Shown: positions 1 through 7,995, numbered from the stretch's first letter. The stretch is DNA of 64,000 nt from Microvirga sp. KLBC 81 (GCF_003075415.1 NZ_QDAH01000020.1:1-64000); one strand, 5' to 3'. The notes: generated by a model not told the origin, from the letters alone. A program made the numbers and translations.

Positions 1-1
1 C

Positions 2-82
2 GGCGCCGAGCAGAAGTGGCTCTCCACCACCGGCTTCCTCGACAAGATCGACGAGAACCTCAAGAAGGCAATGGCGGCTTAA
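2..82 (+). CDS. icd: Isocitrate dehydrogenase (NADP), C-terminal end only
   Basis: Only the last 26 codons are in the window, ending in TAA at 80-82. The tail contains GAEQKWLSTTGFLDKID and ends KKAMAA, which matches the C-terminus of the monomer type of NADP-dependent isocitrate dehydrogenase found in alphaproteobacteria. The enzyme oxidatively decarboxylates isocitrate to 2-oxoglutarate in the TCA cycle. A strong hairpin terminator follows 28 bp after the stop. A decayed second copy of the same 3' region lies at 1808-1979, so this intact end may have been supplied by a past insertion. Confidence 0.9.
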   Translation, partial: GAEQKWLSTTGFLDKIDENLKKAMAA

Positions 83-110
83 GAGGGCTAGGCCGTTCCA
101 GCAAAACAGA

Positions 111-135
111 AAGCCCGGCAAAAGCCGGGCTTTTT
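111..135 (+). terminator. Rho-independent terminator of icd
   Basis: AAGCCCGGC, a 4-base AAAA loop and GCCGGGCTT form a perfect stem followed by a T run. It lies directly downstream of the icd stop codon. Confidence 0.9.
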
Positions 136-171
136 ATGCGACTAAAGCTGTGAATTTGATCTGCCGAGGCA

Positions 172-690
172 CTACGAAACAGGCGCTTTCTTAATCTTGA
201 TCAACCATGCCCCCGGTTCATCCTCGAAGACGCCGCTAATCCTGTAAAAGGTTTCGTTCTCGGTAAGAAGCTCAGCCACTGGAGCAGGAAACACCAGCTT
301 ATTTCGGTGGTCAGGCTCATGGCCTACGCTCAGCTCCTCTTCACCGGCAGTTATGCAGATATAAACATGAGGAGGCGGCGCTTTTGGCTCTGCCGCGAGC
401 CATTCGTCATCTATGATCAAATAGGGCTCGGAAATTACGATCCCCTGATCGGCTAAAACAGCTCGTTGGCTTGACCATTTGCGGAGCAACGATAAGCCTG
501 CGGCACAGGCTGAAAGAAGGAATGCGGGATCGACTATGACAGGTTCGGTCGGATCCAGCACATGCCGGTCGATATGCCAAACGGCGTCGGGAGTCTCTTG
601 GAAGGCGCACACCATCTGTATAAGATCGTTGTCTGGATCTTGCAGCACTCGATCCACGAGCGTGTTTGGCGCGCCTGCTTTCATTTTCAT
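172..690 (-). CDS. Hypothetical protein, 172 aa
   Basis: I do not recognise a family. The product is acidic to neutral with no signal peptide or membrane segment, and has a Pro-rich bend (KAPPPHVYI) near residue 105. It is codirectional with the DUF1963 gene upstream (40 bp gap), so the two probably form an operon. Both sit between the true icd end and the displaced icd remnant, which suggests they arrived together. A toxin/immunity type role is possible because DUF1963-like folds occur in such settings, but nothing in this sequence shows it. Confidence 0.6.
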   Translation of the reverse strand: MKMKAGAPNTLVDRVLQDPDNDLIQMVCAFQETPDAVWHIDRHVLDPTEPVIVDPAFLLSACAAGLSLLRKWSSQRAVLADQGIVISEPYLIIDDEWLAAEPKAPPPHVYICITAGEEELSVGHEPDHRNKLVFPAPVAELLTENETFYRISGVFEDEPGAWLIKIKKAPVS

Positions 691-730
691 CCTAGTGCTA
701 GTGAATGATGGTCAAATTGCAAAGAGCCTT

Positions 731-1717
731 TCATCCGCATTGAAGAATAGGTCGAGCATTCTCGAAACGGCGCGCCTTCAGGTCGCAGCGGTGGATCCAC
801 AGGTAGAGCATCCCGGAATCGCCCCACATCATGCCATTGTTATCGTCAGACGCGATCTGGAACAGGAAGACCCAATTCTGACGTTCGGGTTCAAGCTCGA
901 TCTCGTCCAAAGGTTCGGGCGAGCTACCTAAATCAATCCCTTGGGACAGGAGCACACATTCACAGGCCATGTCGCCTTGTATTTGTGTGGGATAGCCGCC
1001 GACGCGATGCGTGCTGCCGAGAGGCTCCAAGTCGTCGCTCCACTGAAAGAGCATATCTTTGTCATCGAGATGATCAAAGGTCGGCGAAAAGGGACTCTCG
1101 CAAACGAGAGTGGCGGCTAAAGTGCATCGCAGCGGATCCATTCGCATTTCGGCCATATCCTCCGGAACAGGCATCCGTACGAGCGCCGGAACGGGCGTTT
1201 GATCGAAGATCAGACGGGCTCCAACGATGTCTCCTAACCTGAACCCCCAGGGCTGCTCCTTGACATCATAGAAGAGAAGAAAGCGACCTTCCTTTGGAAA
1301 ATCTGCGTCCAGAGCAGCGACCGTCGCAACGGCCGCCAGATCGATCTGCGCGATGAAGGCAAGCGGCGCTTCGCGCATCGCAGCGTCGGCCAGTTCAAGC
1401 GCCTCACGCCGGTAGCGCTCACGCTCCTCTTCAGGCATCCAGCTAAACGCTGGATACTTCCCTGCCATCTTGAGATGCTCGTCCCGGATCTGCGCCCCGT
1501 TGGGGTACGGCGGGCGGACAGGCCAAGTCATGCCGGCGGGGAGATCCGGACAACCGCCAATCTTGGTTGCACCCAGGGGGATCTCCTCTTCGCTGCCGAC
1601 TGCCTCCGTCGTGATGACGATTGCGGGTCTCGCGTGCTCAGCGACAGATCGCGCGCTTTCCAGCGACAGGCCTGCATTCAGGAGGCTCTCCTCGATCTCC
1701 TGGATTGTCTCGAACAA
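731..1717 (-). CDS. DUF1963 (YwqG-like) domain protein
   Basis: The 328-residue protein has the family hallmarks in order: IGGCPDLPAGMTWP near residue 52, an AFIAQIDL segment, GRFLLFYD, HRVGGYPTQIQGDM, and the C-terminal FLFQIASD...MMWGDSGMLYLWI block followed by a Phe-rich tail. YwqG-type DUF1963 proteins are cytoplasmic and of unproven biochemical role; some members occur near polymorphic toxins. No membrane segments are visible. It is the first gene of a two-gene minus-strand unit lying between two copies of the icd 3' end. Confidence 0.85.
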   Translation of the reverse strand: MFETIQEIEESLLNAGLSLESARSVAEHARPAIVITTEAVGSEEEIPLGATKIGGCPDLPAGMTWPVRPPYPNGAQIRDEHLKMAGKYPAFSWMPEEERERYRREALELADAAMREAPLAFIAQIDLAAVATVAALDADFPKEGRFLLFYDVKEQPWGFRLGDIVGARLIFDQTPVPALVRMPVPEDMAEMRMDPLRCTLAATLVCESPFSPTFDHLDDKDMLFQWSDDLEPLGSTHRVGGYPTQIQGDMACECVLLSQGIDLGSSPEPLDEIELEPERQNWVFLFQIASDDNNGMMWGDSGMLYLWIHRCDLKARRFENARPILQCG

Positions 1718-1807
1718 TTCCGCCCCCCGCGCCCTTTGATATAGTGTAACTTATCCCTGCCTTTAGAACTCGTGCAATGCTGAGATTTTCACTTTCCCTC
1801 TACGAGG

Positions 1808-1979
1808 AACACAGAACTCGCCAAGTTCGCCGCGACGCTGGAGAAGGTCTGCGTCGACACGGTCGAGGCCGGCGCCATGACCAAGGACCTCGCTCTTCTG
1901 GTCGGGGCCGAGCAGAAGTGGCTCTCCGCCACCGGCTTCCTCGAAGATCGACGAGAACCAAAAAGCGATGGCCGCTTAG
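1808..1979 (+). pseudogene. Displaced, decayed 3' end of icd
   Basis: The frame reads NTELAKFAATLEKVC, then DTVEAGAMTKDLALLVG, then AEQKWLSATGFL, clearly the icd C-terminal region. Compared with the intact tail at 2-82 it has lost 2 bases after GFLE, which shifts the frame, and has further changes near the stop. It has no start codon of its own. The icd 3' end is a known integration site (e14 in Escherichia coli), so this is most simply the old 3' end displaced when an incoming segment (83-1807) supplied a new one. A tandem duplication that decayed is the alternative. Confidence 0.85.
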
Positions 1980-2042
1980 ATAGCTAAAGCGAGTGGGGCC
2001 ACCTAAGCCTCGCTCGCATGCTCTTTACCCATCCCGGCGTCC

Positions 2043-2597
2043 TCAGGCAGCAGCGTCGGGTGAAACATGACGGCGCACGACCAGATCGTCCTGAATCCTC
2101 AGCAATCCGCAAGCCTTGGCCTGCCCGAGGCCGCGCTTGAGAAAAGGATATGCGCGCGCCTCGGATGCTGCGAACAGAAGGGCGATGAGGCCTTTCTCAG
2201 GAACATGCTTGCGCAGTTCCTCGACAAGTTCCTCCGCGTTCTCGCCCCGGCAAACGGACGATACATATTCACAGACTGCAGCGACAACGGGGCTCAGTTC
2301 CACATACCGCTTCTCGACGATCGCGACGATCGATTCCGCCTTCACGCCGTCCGCGATGGCCATATCGATCATGAGCTGAGCGCAGGGGCCGCAATCCTCC
2401 TGGAGCACGGCGGACAACCTGGCGGCATGATATGCCTCCGGCGGGAGAACCGAGCGGGAAGGCTTGGGATGGTTCGAAAGCAAAAACCTCAGGGTGGCCG
2501 GCGGAGAGGCCACGGCGATATCCTTGAGGTAGCCAGCGTCATAGGACCAGCGCTTCTCGAACCGCTCAAGGCCAAACCTGAGAAGACGGTACAGCAT
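2043..2597 (-). CDS. AhpD / carboxymuconolactone-decarboxylase-like protein
   Basis: The 184-residue, mostly helical protein has a redox-type CGPC motif at residues 69-72 (QEDCGPCAQLMIDMA), resembling the catalytic helix of AhpD-like proteins, which usually carry E-x-x-C-x-x-C. This suggests a thiol peroxidase or thiol-disulfide role. Its start lies 32 bp inside the upstream membrane-protein gene, so the two are translationally coupled. The C-terminal half has no motif I recognise. Family assignment is moderate; activity is inferred only. Confidence 0.7.
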   Translation of the reverse strand: MLYRLLRFGLERFEKRWSYDAGYLKDIAVASPPATLRFLLSNHPKPSRSVLPPEAYHAARLSAVLQEDCGPCAQLMIDMAIADGVKAESIVAIVEKRYVELSPVVAAVCEYVSSVCRGENAEELVEELRKHVPEKGLIALLFAASEARAYPFLKRGLGQAKACGLLRIQDDLVVRRHVSPDAAA

Positions 2598-2976
2598 CAG
2601 ACATTTTCCTGGATATCACAAAGCCGCACAGAATGCCGACGAAGGCTGGCATCACGACGAATATCGTTTCGAGAGCGAGAGCGACTCCGGACGGCAAGCC
2701 CTCTACCGACCAGTGCAGCACATGAAACAACGCGTGCAGAAGCGGCCAGATGCTGCCGATCACGATGAATGAGCCGTTCTTCCTCAAGGAGCCGGTCAGA
2801 ACGAGCCCACCGGACACAAGGTTCACAAGGCCGATATCGATTACGAAATGCGGATTGAATGGCCCGGTTTCACTCACACCAGGAGTGGACATAAACCATT
2901 CTTGCGGCATCGCCGTCATCCATAGGCCATTCACCAAAGCTCCTGCACCTATGAGGAAAGCAAGAATCCTCATCAT
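2566..2976 (-). CDS. Small four-helix membrane protein
   Basis: The 136-residue protein has about four hydrophobic segments: residues 3-20, 45-62, 70-90 and 102-124. The N-terminus MMRILAFLIGAGALVNGLWM is a membrane anchor. I do not recognise a precise family. It is the first gene of an overlapping pair with the AhpD-like gene, so a joint role at the inner membrane is plausible. Confidence 0.7.
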   Translation of the reverse strand: MMRILAFLIGAGALVNGLWMTAMPQEWFMSTPGVSETGPFNPHFVIDIGLVNLVSGGLVLTGSLRKNGSFIVIGSIWPLLHALFHVLHWSVEGLPSGVALALETIFVVMPAFVGILCGFVISRKMSDAVPSSQVWP

Positions 2977-3079
2977 GGATTTTTAATCTGCCCCAACCCA
3001 AATGAAACCCGGTCCAGACTTGATGACCTCTCATGCATGATATGTCAAAACTTTAGTAATAAGATATTATAACAGAGAA

Positions 3080-3946
3080 ATGAGCATGATCAACGAGAGC
3101 ACCATCACACTGAAGCACGCAAGTTGCCCTGTCTTGAGAGCTGCGGCTCTCTCCGCTCTCATCATGGCAGCATGCGGTATCGCTCAGGCACAGGAGCCCA
3201 TCCAGGCCATTCGCCTGAGAGAGATCAAGAACCTCGACAAGCTCGATCCCAATTGGATCATGGGCCTGTGCAATCTCCCCGGTCTCGAGTGCAACAAGGT
3301 GGAGGAGCCGAAGCTCTACGAGCGCAAGACCGCAACGGGCGCCGAATACTACGCCGTGATGGTGAACAAGACGATTTCCCGTCTCGTCATGAGGGCTCCT
3401 GGACAGTGGGAGGCTCTGAACGTCTGGAATCTTGCGAAATTTCCCGCGCCTCCCAAGGCGGAGGGAGCGGGTGATCCCAGGTTGCTCGACATCCACCCAG
3501 CGCTTTATCCGGTTGCTCCTGATCTCTGGGCGGTTGCGGTCTTATCCAACACGTCAGAATCCTACTCGGGCGGTGGTGCCGCCTTCAAAACGGCAGACTT
3601 CGTGGTGCTCGATTCCAAAGCATCTGAAGTGACCGAAAAGCAGCGACTGTTCGCGGCCGTGCCCTTCAGTTGCACGAAGACCGTGCGCGCCTGTTTTTCG
3701 GAGAAAGAATACAAGAAATCACCGCACTGCCATGATGAAAGCACCGGCTTTCTGGCGCTGAAATTCGCACCCTCCTCCACAGGCGGCCTCCATGACTGGA
3801 CAGCTACGTGGCACGAGACGGTCTGGCCGGGCGGCGTTCCGAAGACCGCGCAGACCACGACGCGGACCGTTGCTGTTCTCAAACCTGGTAAGCAGGCCGT
3901 TGCGCCCGGCATGTTCCCCTTCTGTGGAGGTCCTGTCGATCAGTAG
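3080..3946 (+). CDS. Exported hypothetical protein, 288 aa
   Basis: A Sec signal peptide is evident: after MSMINESTITLKHASCPVLR comes a hydrophobic Ala/Leu core and an AQAQ cleavage site near residue 37. The mature part is soluble with several Cys (LCNLPGLEC, FSCTKTVRACF, HCHDES), suggesting periplasmic disulfides. No family is recognised. It is followed by a 61-residue gene and then by the original start of the GFA gene, all in the same direction, so these three probably formed an operon before the element inserted. Confidence 0.75.
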   Translation: MSMINESTITLKHASCPVLRAAALSALIMAACGIAQAQEPIQAIRLREIKNLDKLDPNWIMGLCNLPGLECNKVEEPKLYERKTATGAEYYAVMVNKTISRLVMRAPGQWEALNVWNLAKFPAPPKAEGAGDPRLLDIHPALYPVAPDLWAVAVLSNTSESYSGGGAAFKTADFVVLDSKASEVTEKQRLFAAVPFSCTKTVRACFSEKEYKKSPHCHDESTGFLALKFAPSSTGGLHDWTATWHETVWPGGVPKTAQTTTRTVAVLKPGKQAVAPGMFPFCGGPVDQ

Positions 3947-4022
3947 ATCCAGAGCATCCTTGCCCGGATGGAGGAGCGTTCCAGATACTCAAGCACTCCT
4001 CCAACCCAAAAGGTTCTCCGGA

Positions 4023-4208
4023 ATGAGCGACGCACCTCCGAACGAAGGCCCACTGGAATATGCCGTAAGGGAATACCGGCGTCTGTTCGAGGAAGCGCGC
4101 CTTGGTCAGCGGCCATGGGATGAAGAGGCGACCTTGAGGGCGCTGGCCGAGAAAACACATGTGACTATAGAAGAGCTTCGCGCTGCTCTCTCTCGTTCAT
4201 CAGGTTGA
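4023..4208 (+). CDS. Small helical protein, 61 aa
   Basis: I placed the start at the ATG at 4023. It gives a compact, charged helical protein with EYAVREYRRLFEEARLGQ and a helix-turn-helix-like end (LRALAEKTHVTIEELRAALS). The stop lies 25 bp before the original start of the GFA gene, an operon-like spacing. No known family is recognised. Confidence 0.55.
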   Translation: MSDAPPNEGPLEYAVREYRRLFEEARLGQRPWDEEATLRALAEKTHVTIEELRAALSRSSG

Positions 4209-4233
4209 TAAGAACACGTCCGCTGAACTCGCC

Positions 4234-4356
4234 ATGCCAGATCAATCGCCACATCCGGTCATGACCGGCGGCTGCCAGTGCGGCGCGGTGCGCTATGCCC
4301 TGATGTCCGAGCCGACCCATGCGAGCATCTGCCATTGCCGCATGTGCTGCGAGTGA
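4234..4356 (+). pseudogene. 5' stub of the GFA-family gene, cut by element insertion
   Basis: The frame begins MPDQSPHPV and runs into the same MTGGCQCGAVRYALMSE sequence found in the intact gene at 25954-26421. After HCRMC the reading meets element DNA, adds two residues (CE) and stops at TGA 4354-4356. It keeps only the first Cys motifs of the zinc site, so it cannot be functional. This appears to be the original 5' end of the host gene, left behind at the left junction. Confidence 0.9.
4261..4347 (+). repeat. attL: direct repeat at the left element boundary
   Basis: These 87 bp match 25981-26067 with only two mismatches (4296 and 4299); the last 48 bp (4300-4347) are identical. Similarity stops sharply at 4347. 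The integrase gene starts 142 bp further in. The crossover should lie in the 48-bp identical part. Confidence 0.85.
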
Positions 4357-4443
4357 TCACGGGTGATCGGGAAGCAGCAGAAAGTCCTTATTTTCAACGA
4401 ATTCCAAGATCAGCATCTGTCCAATGTGATCGGAAAAGATCGC

Positions 4444-4479
4444 TGGGAAGCAGGAGATTGCTTCCCATCTGCTTCCCAC
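4444..4479. repeat. Putative integrase arm-binding sites, left end
   Basis: Three copies of the octamer GCTTCCCA lie within 36 bp: one inverted (TGGGAAGC from 4444) and two direct (from about 4460 and 4471). The same octamer occurs three times near the right end (25845-25884). The cluster is just upstream of the integrase start and may also bear on its expression. Confidence 0.5.
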
Positions 4480-4489
4480 GGAGGGTGCG

Positions 4490-5689
4490 ATGCGCCTCAC
4501 CAAGCCGAACGTCGCGAAGCTGGAACTGCCCGCCGGAAAGGCCGAAGCCATCGTCTTCGATGACGCCCTGCGCGGCTTTGGCGTCCGCATCAGAGCCGGA
4601 GGCAAGCGGACCTGGATCGTCCAATATCGCGTCGGCACCAAGCAGCGCAGGATCACCCTCGGAACCGTCGAGGCCCTCGATCCTGATCGGGCGCGGAAGG
4701 TTGCGAAGGATGTATTATCCCGAGCGCAACTCGGCAGCGATCCGCAAATCGAGAAGGCCGAGGCGCGAGCCCGCGCGTCGCTCACGACGGGCATGGTCGT
4801 TCAACGCTATCTCGAAGTGGCCGCCCAAAGACAGCGCGAGCGCAGCTTCTCAGCGACCCGGCGTTACCTGACACAACTTTGGGCTCCGCTCCACGAAATC
4901 CCGATCAGCCACGTCAAACGGGCCATGGTCGCCGTCCGTCTCACCGAGATTGCGCGCGATCATGGGCCTGTGACGGCGAACCGCGCCCGCCAGTCCCTGT
5001 CCACCTTCTTCGGCTGGGCCATGCGCGAGGGGCTCACCGAGGCGAATCCCGTCACCGCGACAAACCAGGCGGCGGAGGAGAAATCCCGCGAGCGCGTTCT
5101 TTCCGATGACGAGCTGGCGGCGATCTGGCGGGCCTGCCCTGACGACAATTTCGGGGCTATCGTGCGCCTGCTCATGCTGACTGGTCAGCGCCGCGACGAG
5201 GTCGGCGGCCTGCGCCGCAGCGAGATCGATCTGAACAGGGCGCTCTGGAGCCTGCCACCCCACCGGACGAAGAATGGCCGCCCCCACGAGGTCCCGCTGT
5301 CGGCTCCGGCGCTGGCGATCATCACGGCGGCCATGGCGGCCAGCAACCGCACGGTCCTGTTCGGCTACGAGGAGCGCCCGTTCTCCGGCTGGAGCAGTGC
5401 GAAGGCCGCTCTTGAGAAACGCCTGAAGGAGGCAGCCACTCCGATTGCGGAGTGGCGTCTCCATGACCTCAGGCGCACGGCAGCCACGCGCATGGCCGAC
5501 ATGGGCACTCTTCCGCATGTCATTGAGGCAATCCTCAATCATGCGTCGGGCCACAAGGCAGGCATTGCTGGGGTTTATAACCGCGCCGTGTATGCCAAGG
5601 AGAAGCGCGAAGCCCTGGATGTCTGGGCGGACCACGTCCTCGCCATCGTTTCCGATGCCCCGGCGGACAAGGCTGGAGCCGCACGATGA
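4490..5689 (+). CDS. int: Tyrosine recombinase / P4-type integrase
   Basis: The 399-residue protein has the N-terminal DUF4102 arm-binding domain (about residues 1-90, with GFGVRI and the KRTWIVQYR strand), a core-binding helical domain (about 100-195) and the catalytic domain. The catalytic residues are visible: R234 in TGQRRDE, K261 in RTKNGRPHEVPL, H325 and R328 in LHDLRRTAATR, H351 in NHASG and Y363 in GVYNRA. Length is normal for the family, so it looks active. It lies right inside the left attachment repeat and its stop overlaps the next start (ATGA). It should mediate insertion at the GFA gene. Confidence 0.95.
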   Translation: MRLTKPNVAKLELPAGKAEAIVFDDALRGFGVRIRAGGKRTWIVQYRVGTKQRRITLGTVEALDPDRARKVAKDVLSRAQLGSDPQIEKAEARARASLTTGMVVQRYLEVAAQRQRERSFSATRRYLTQLWAPLHEIPISHVKRAMVAVRLTEIARDHGPVTANRARQSLSTFFGWAMREGLTEANPVTATNQAAEEKSRERVLSDDELAAIWRACPDDNFGAIVRLLMLTGQRRDEVGGLRRSEIDLNRALWSLPPHRTKNGRPHEVPLSAPALAIITAAMAASNRTVLFGYEERPFSGWSSAKAALEKRLKEAATPIAEWRLHDLRRTAATRMADMGTLPHVIEAILNHASGHKAGIAGVYNRAVYAKEKREALDVWADHVLAIVSDAPADKAGAAR

Positions 5690-6609
5690 GCACGGTGAGC
5701 CTTGAAGCTGTCGATAAGATCATCGCCGAGTTGTGCCGAGGGTCAAGCAAGGACGATCTGGTGCCGACCGACTTGGACAAGATGGCTTTCGCCCGCGCCC
5801 TCGAAGACGTTCGCGAACGGTACGAGATGCACCGTGACTTAGACCATCTATCGACGAAGCCTCAGAAGAAAAACAGCATCAACACCCTGAACGCATCAGC
5901 AAAACAGTTCAGGGATCATCTGTCCGCGTTCCTGAAAGACGAGACGGCAGGCGTTGAGCTTATCAAGCACGCGGCTCGCCAGGACAGCAGGTTGGCAGCG
6001 CAGGAGATCGAGCCCCTGAAGCGACGCCAGGCCGAGATCAAGCGCCGTCTTAGGAACGAACAGCTGGAGGAAATGACACGGACGGCTCTCTTGGAAGAGC
6101 TTGACGCGGCCAAGGCCGCCGAAAGCAAACGCTCGGGTCCGTATCGGGACGAGCCGCATTCCCCCGCAGCAGCCCTCCACCGGCTTGAGCGCGACATCGA
6201 TGCCGTGATCCGCTGGACCGAAATCCTGTTAAAGATAAACGAAAAGCCAGAGCCGGAAGAAGGTAGTCCTGAGGAACATGAAACCGGACACCTGAGATTT
6301 GAAGGCTGGCAGGAACTTCCTGGCGATAGGGCGACACGCTGGCTGGTGAACCGAGGCATCCCTGTCTTGATGCGAAAATTCTTTCGTCTGAGGAAGAAAA
6401 CAAGTCGAGGCACGAAAGGCCCAGGCGGTCCGAGCATCCGTTTCACACTGGCGGTTCTCAATGAATTCGGTGCCGTCAGTCCAAAGACGAAAGAGCCACT
6501 GAGCGCGTCTGCCATCGAAGATTACTGGAAGAGACAGAAAAGAAGCAAAAAGGCTTCTGAAATCGTCTGCCTCAAGGATCACCAGAAAAATCCTCCACAT
6601 AGGGGATAG
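5686..6609 (+). CDS. Hypothetical element protein coupled to the integrase, 307 aa
   Basis: The start codon overlaps the integrase stop, indicating translational coupling. The protein is charged and helical, with a coiled-coil-like stretch around residues 100-150 (EPLKRRQAEIKRRL). A basic C-terminal third contains KFFRLRKKTSRGTKGPGG. I recognise no family. The coupling suggests a partner or accessory of the integrase, for example a directionality or DNA-binding factor, but this is inference from position alone. Confidence 0.7.
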   Translation: MSTVSLEAVDKIIAELCRGSSKDDLVPTDLDKMAFARALEDVRERYEMHRDLDHLSTKPQKKNSINTLNASAKQFRDHLSAFLKDETAGVELIKHAARQDSRLAAQEIEPLKRRQAEIKRRLRNEQLEEMTRTALLEELDAAKAAESKRSGPYRDEPHSPAAALHRLERDIDAVIRWTEILLKINEKPEPEEGSPEEHETGHLRFEGWQELPGDRATRWLVNRGIPVLMRKFFRLRKKTSRGTKGPGGPSIRFTLAVLNEFGAVSPKTKEPLSASAIEDYWKRQKRSKKASEIVCLKDHQKNPPHRG

Positions 6610-6718
6610 CGCCCAAAAAAAGATGAGCATCCCCGACATGAACGCCTGATCTCTCAGAATTAGGCTCGCGCCCTCATGATCCTGGATGACTTCAGATCCT
6701 CCAGGCTCACGCCAGAAG

Positions 6719-6737
6719 GCCGGGCATGGTGCCCGGC
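6719..6737. promoter_or_regulatory. Perfect palindrome just before the AlpA-like gene
   Basis: GCCGGGCA, a 3-base spacer and TGCCCGGC form an 8-bp perfect inverted repeat that ends 20 bp before the AlpA-like start codon. There is no T run after it, so an operator or a translation-controlling hairpin is more likely than a terminator. Confidence 0.35.
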
Positions 6738-6757
6738 TGCGGCCAAGGGCTCAGTCC

Positions 6758-6985
6758 ATGACCAACACGCTCGATCACCTTCCGGCGGATCTCAACCGTC
6801 ACCGTGTCCTGAGCGCCGCCGAAGCGGCGGCGTTTTTGAATTTATCGCTTCCGCATTTCAGGCGTCTCTACCGCAGTGGTGCCGTCCCGCCCCCGATCCG
6901 CCTTTCGGAGCGCCGCCTTGGCTGGCGCGTCGGCGATCTGATCGTATGGATCGAGGCGCGTCAGAGCCGCCCCGTCGCCGCGTGA
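6758..6985 (+). CDS. AlpA-like helix-turn-helix regulator
   Basis: Starting at the ATG at 6758 gives 75 residues with the AlpA/MerR-type winged HTH: VLSAAEAAAFLNLSLPHFRR, then LYRSGAVPPPIRLSERRLGW and RVGDLIVWIEAR. AlpA proteins of P4-like elements and phage satellites activate integrase/excision and replication genes; others act as excisionases. It sits between integrase and the replication-type operon, the classic place in such elements. An in-frame upstream ATG at 6686 would add 24 unstructured residues and looks less likely. Confidence 0.85.
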   Translation: MTNTLDHLPADLNRHRVLSAAEAAAFLNLSLPHFRRLYRSGAVPPPIRLSERRLGWRVGDLIVWIEARQSRPVAA

Positions 6986-7048
6986 TTCCTCAACGGAAAG
7001 GCCCCGTCCGAGCTGCGAACTCGTGGACAGGGCCAGGAAGTCTTTTGC

Positions 7049-7231
7049 ATGACAACTCTTACCACCTCCACCGAGCGGTGCAAGGCCGCGCATAACGACA
7101 AATCCCGTTCAACTCTCACCCACTCCCCCACAGAAGCTCATGCCATTCGTACCATCATGCGCAGGGCACGCGTGAGCCAAGCGCAGGCCACACTGGTCGC
7201 CGAGTTGCATCTTTTCGGGAGGGCGGCATGA
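7049..7231 (+). CDS. Small element protein, 60 aa
   Basis: The C-terminal half (IRTIMRRARVSQAQATLVAEL) looks like one helical DNA-binding-type segment. The stop overlaps the next start (ATGA at 7228), making it the first member of a chain of overlapping genes that runs to 9458. No family is recognised. Confidence 0.5.
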   Translation: MTTLTTSTERCKAAHNDKSRSTLTHSPTEAHAIRTIMRRARVSQAQATLVAELHLFGRAA

Positions 7232-7429
7232 CTGAACACCCCCGCTCCTTCTCATCGGACGATCATGGGAAGTCCGAGCCCAACGCGGAGCGCGTCGAAG
7301 CCGCCTGGAAGCACTATCTCGCCGCGCGCGAGCGCGCTGAGACAAAGTCGCGACATCACGGATGGCATCGTCGCCGGACATGCTTGGCGCGATTTCTTCG
7401 ATCTCTTCACTGGCAGGAGGGCGTCATGA
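7228..7429 (+). pseudogene. Small element protein with an apparent frameshift
   Basis: The start overlaps the previous stop (ATGA) and codes for MTEHPRSFSSDDHGK...AAWKHYLAARERAE. A coherent continuation, DITDGIVAGHAWRDFFDLF then TGRRAS, lies in the next frame and ends in TGA at 7427-7429, overlapping the next ATG at 7426. Hence one base was gained (or two lost) around 7335-7352. Without the shift the frame would simply run on into the next gene. The function is unknown. A sequencing error cannot be excluded. Confidence 0.6.
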
Positions 7430-7995
7430 ACGCCCGCGATCCTTACGGCATCGAGGCTGCCTTCAGTGGCTGCACCATCCCGATTCCCTTTCACGTCGAA
7501 AAGTTAGAGCGGCTAGGAGTTCCGCCCGATGCACTTGCGGGGCCGACCCTCGTTCGGGTCAGCCACGTTCATTTCAACGGCGACATTTTCGATTTCGCCG
7601 ACGATCACCCGATTGTCGAGGGAGAGCCAGTTTTCGTCTTCCTCGTCACTGATCTCTGGGGCGAGCCTATTGACCTGATCGCCTGGAATCCCGCTACCGG
7701 GAGGACGGCCACGTGGTTGCGCCGAGCGTTCGCGCTCGGCGAGGCGAAGATTCACGCTCCTCGGCTCTCTGAGCACGGCGAGCTGCGCGTGCACCGCACC
7801 GTGCTCGGCTGGCTCAGGGCTCGCCAGGAAGGCATCTGCATTATCCGCCCCGAAGTCGCGGCTATTCGCCTCGAATGCGCAGGCTCTCTCCTCGCCGAGG
7901 ACGAAGCGCATGGCGAAGAGCTGGATCAGATCCTGACTCGTCCAAGGCCGCGCATCCTCGTGACCTCCTCGCGTTGTTACAAGAAAGCATCCTGA
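7426..7995 (+). CDS. Hypothetical element protein, 189 aa
   Basis: I chose the ATG at 7426 because it overlaps the stop of the (frameshifted) upstream gene as ATGA, and the product then starts MNARDPYGIEAAFSGC. The protein has a beta-rich middle (HFNGDIFDFADDHPIVEG, VFVFLVTDLWGEPIDLIAW) and a helical C-terminus. Its stop overlaps the ATPase start (TGATG). Such proteins are common just before replication ATPases in alphaproteobacterial islands, which suggests a replication accessory role by association only. Confidence 0.7.
   Translation: MNARDPYGIEAAFSGCTIPIPFHVEKLERLGVPPDALAGPTLVRVSHVHFNGDIFDFADDHPIVEGEPVFVFLVTDLWGEPIDLIAWNPATGRTATWLRRAFALGEAKIHAPRLSEHGELRVHRTVLGWLRARQEGICIIRPEVAAIRLECAGSLLAEDEAHGEELDQILTRPRPRILVTSSRCYKKAS

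Noticed and set aside
7228..7995. A single 255-residue protein
   Set aside because: The first 66 codons belong to a separate gene that continues in another frame and ends in TGA overlapping the ATG at 7426.
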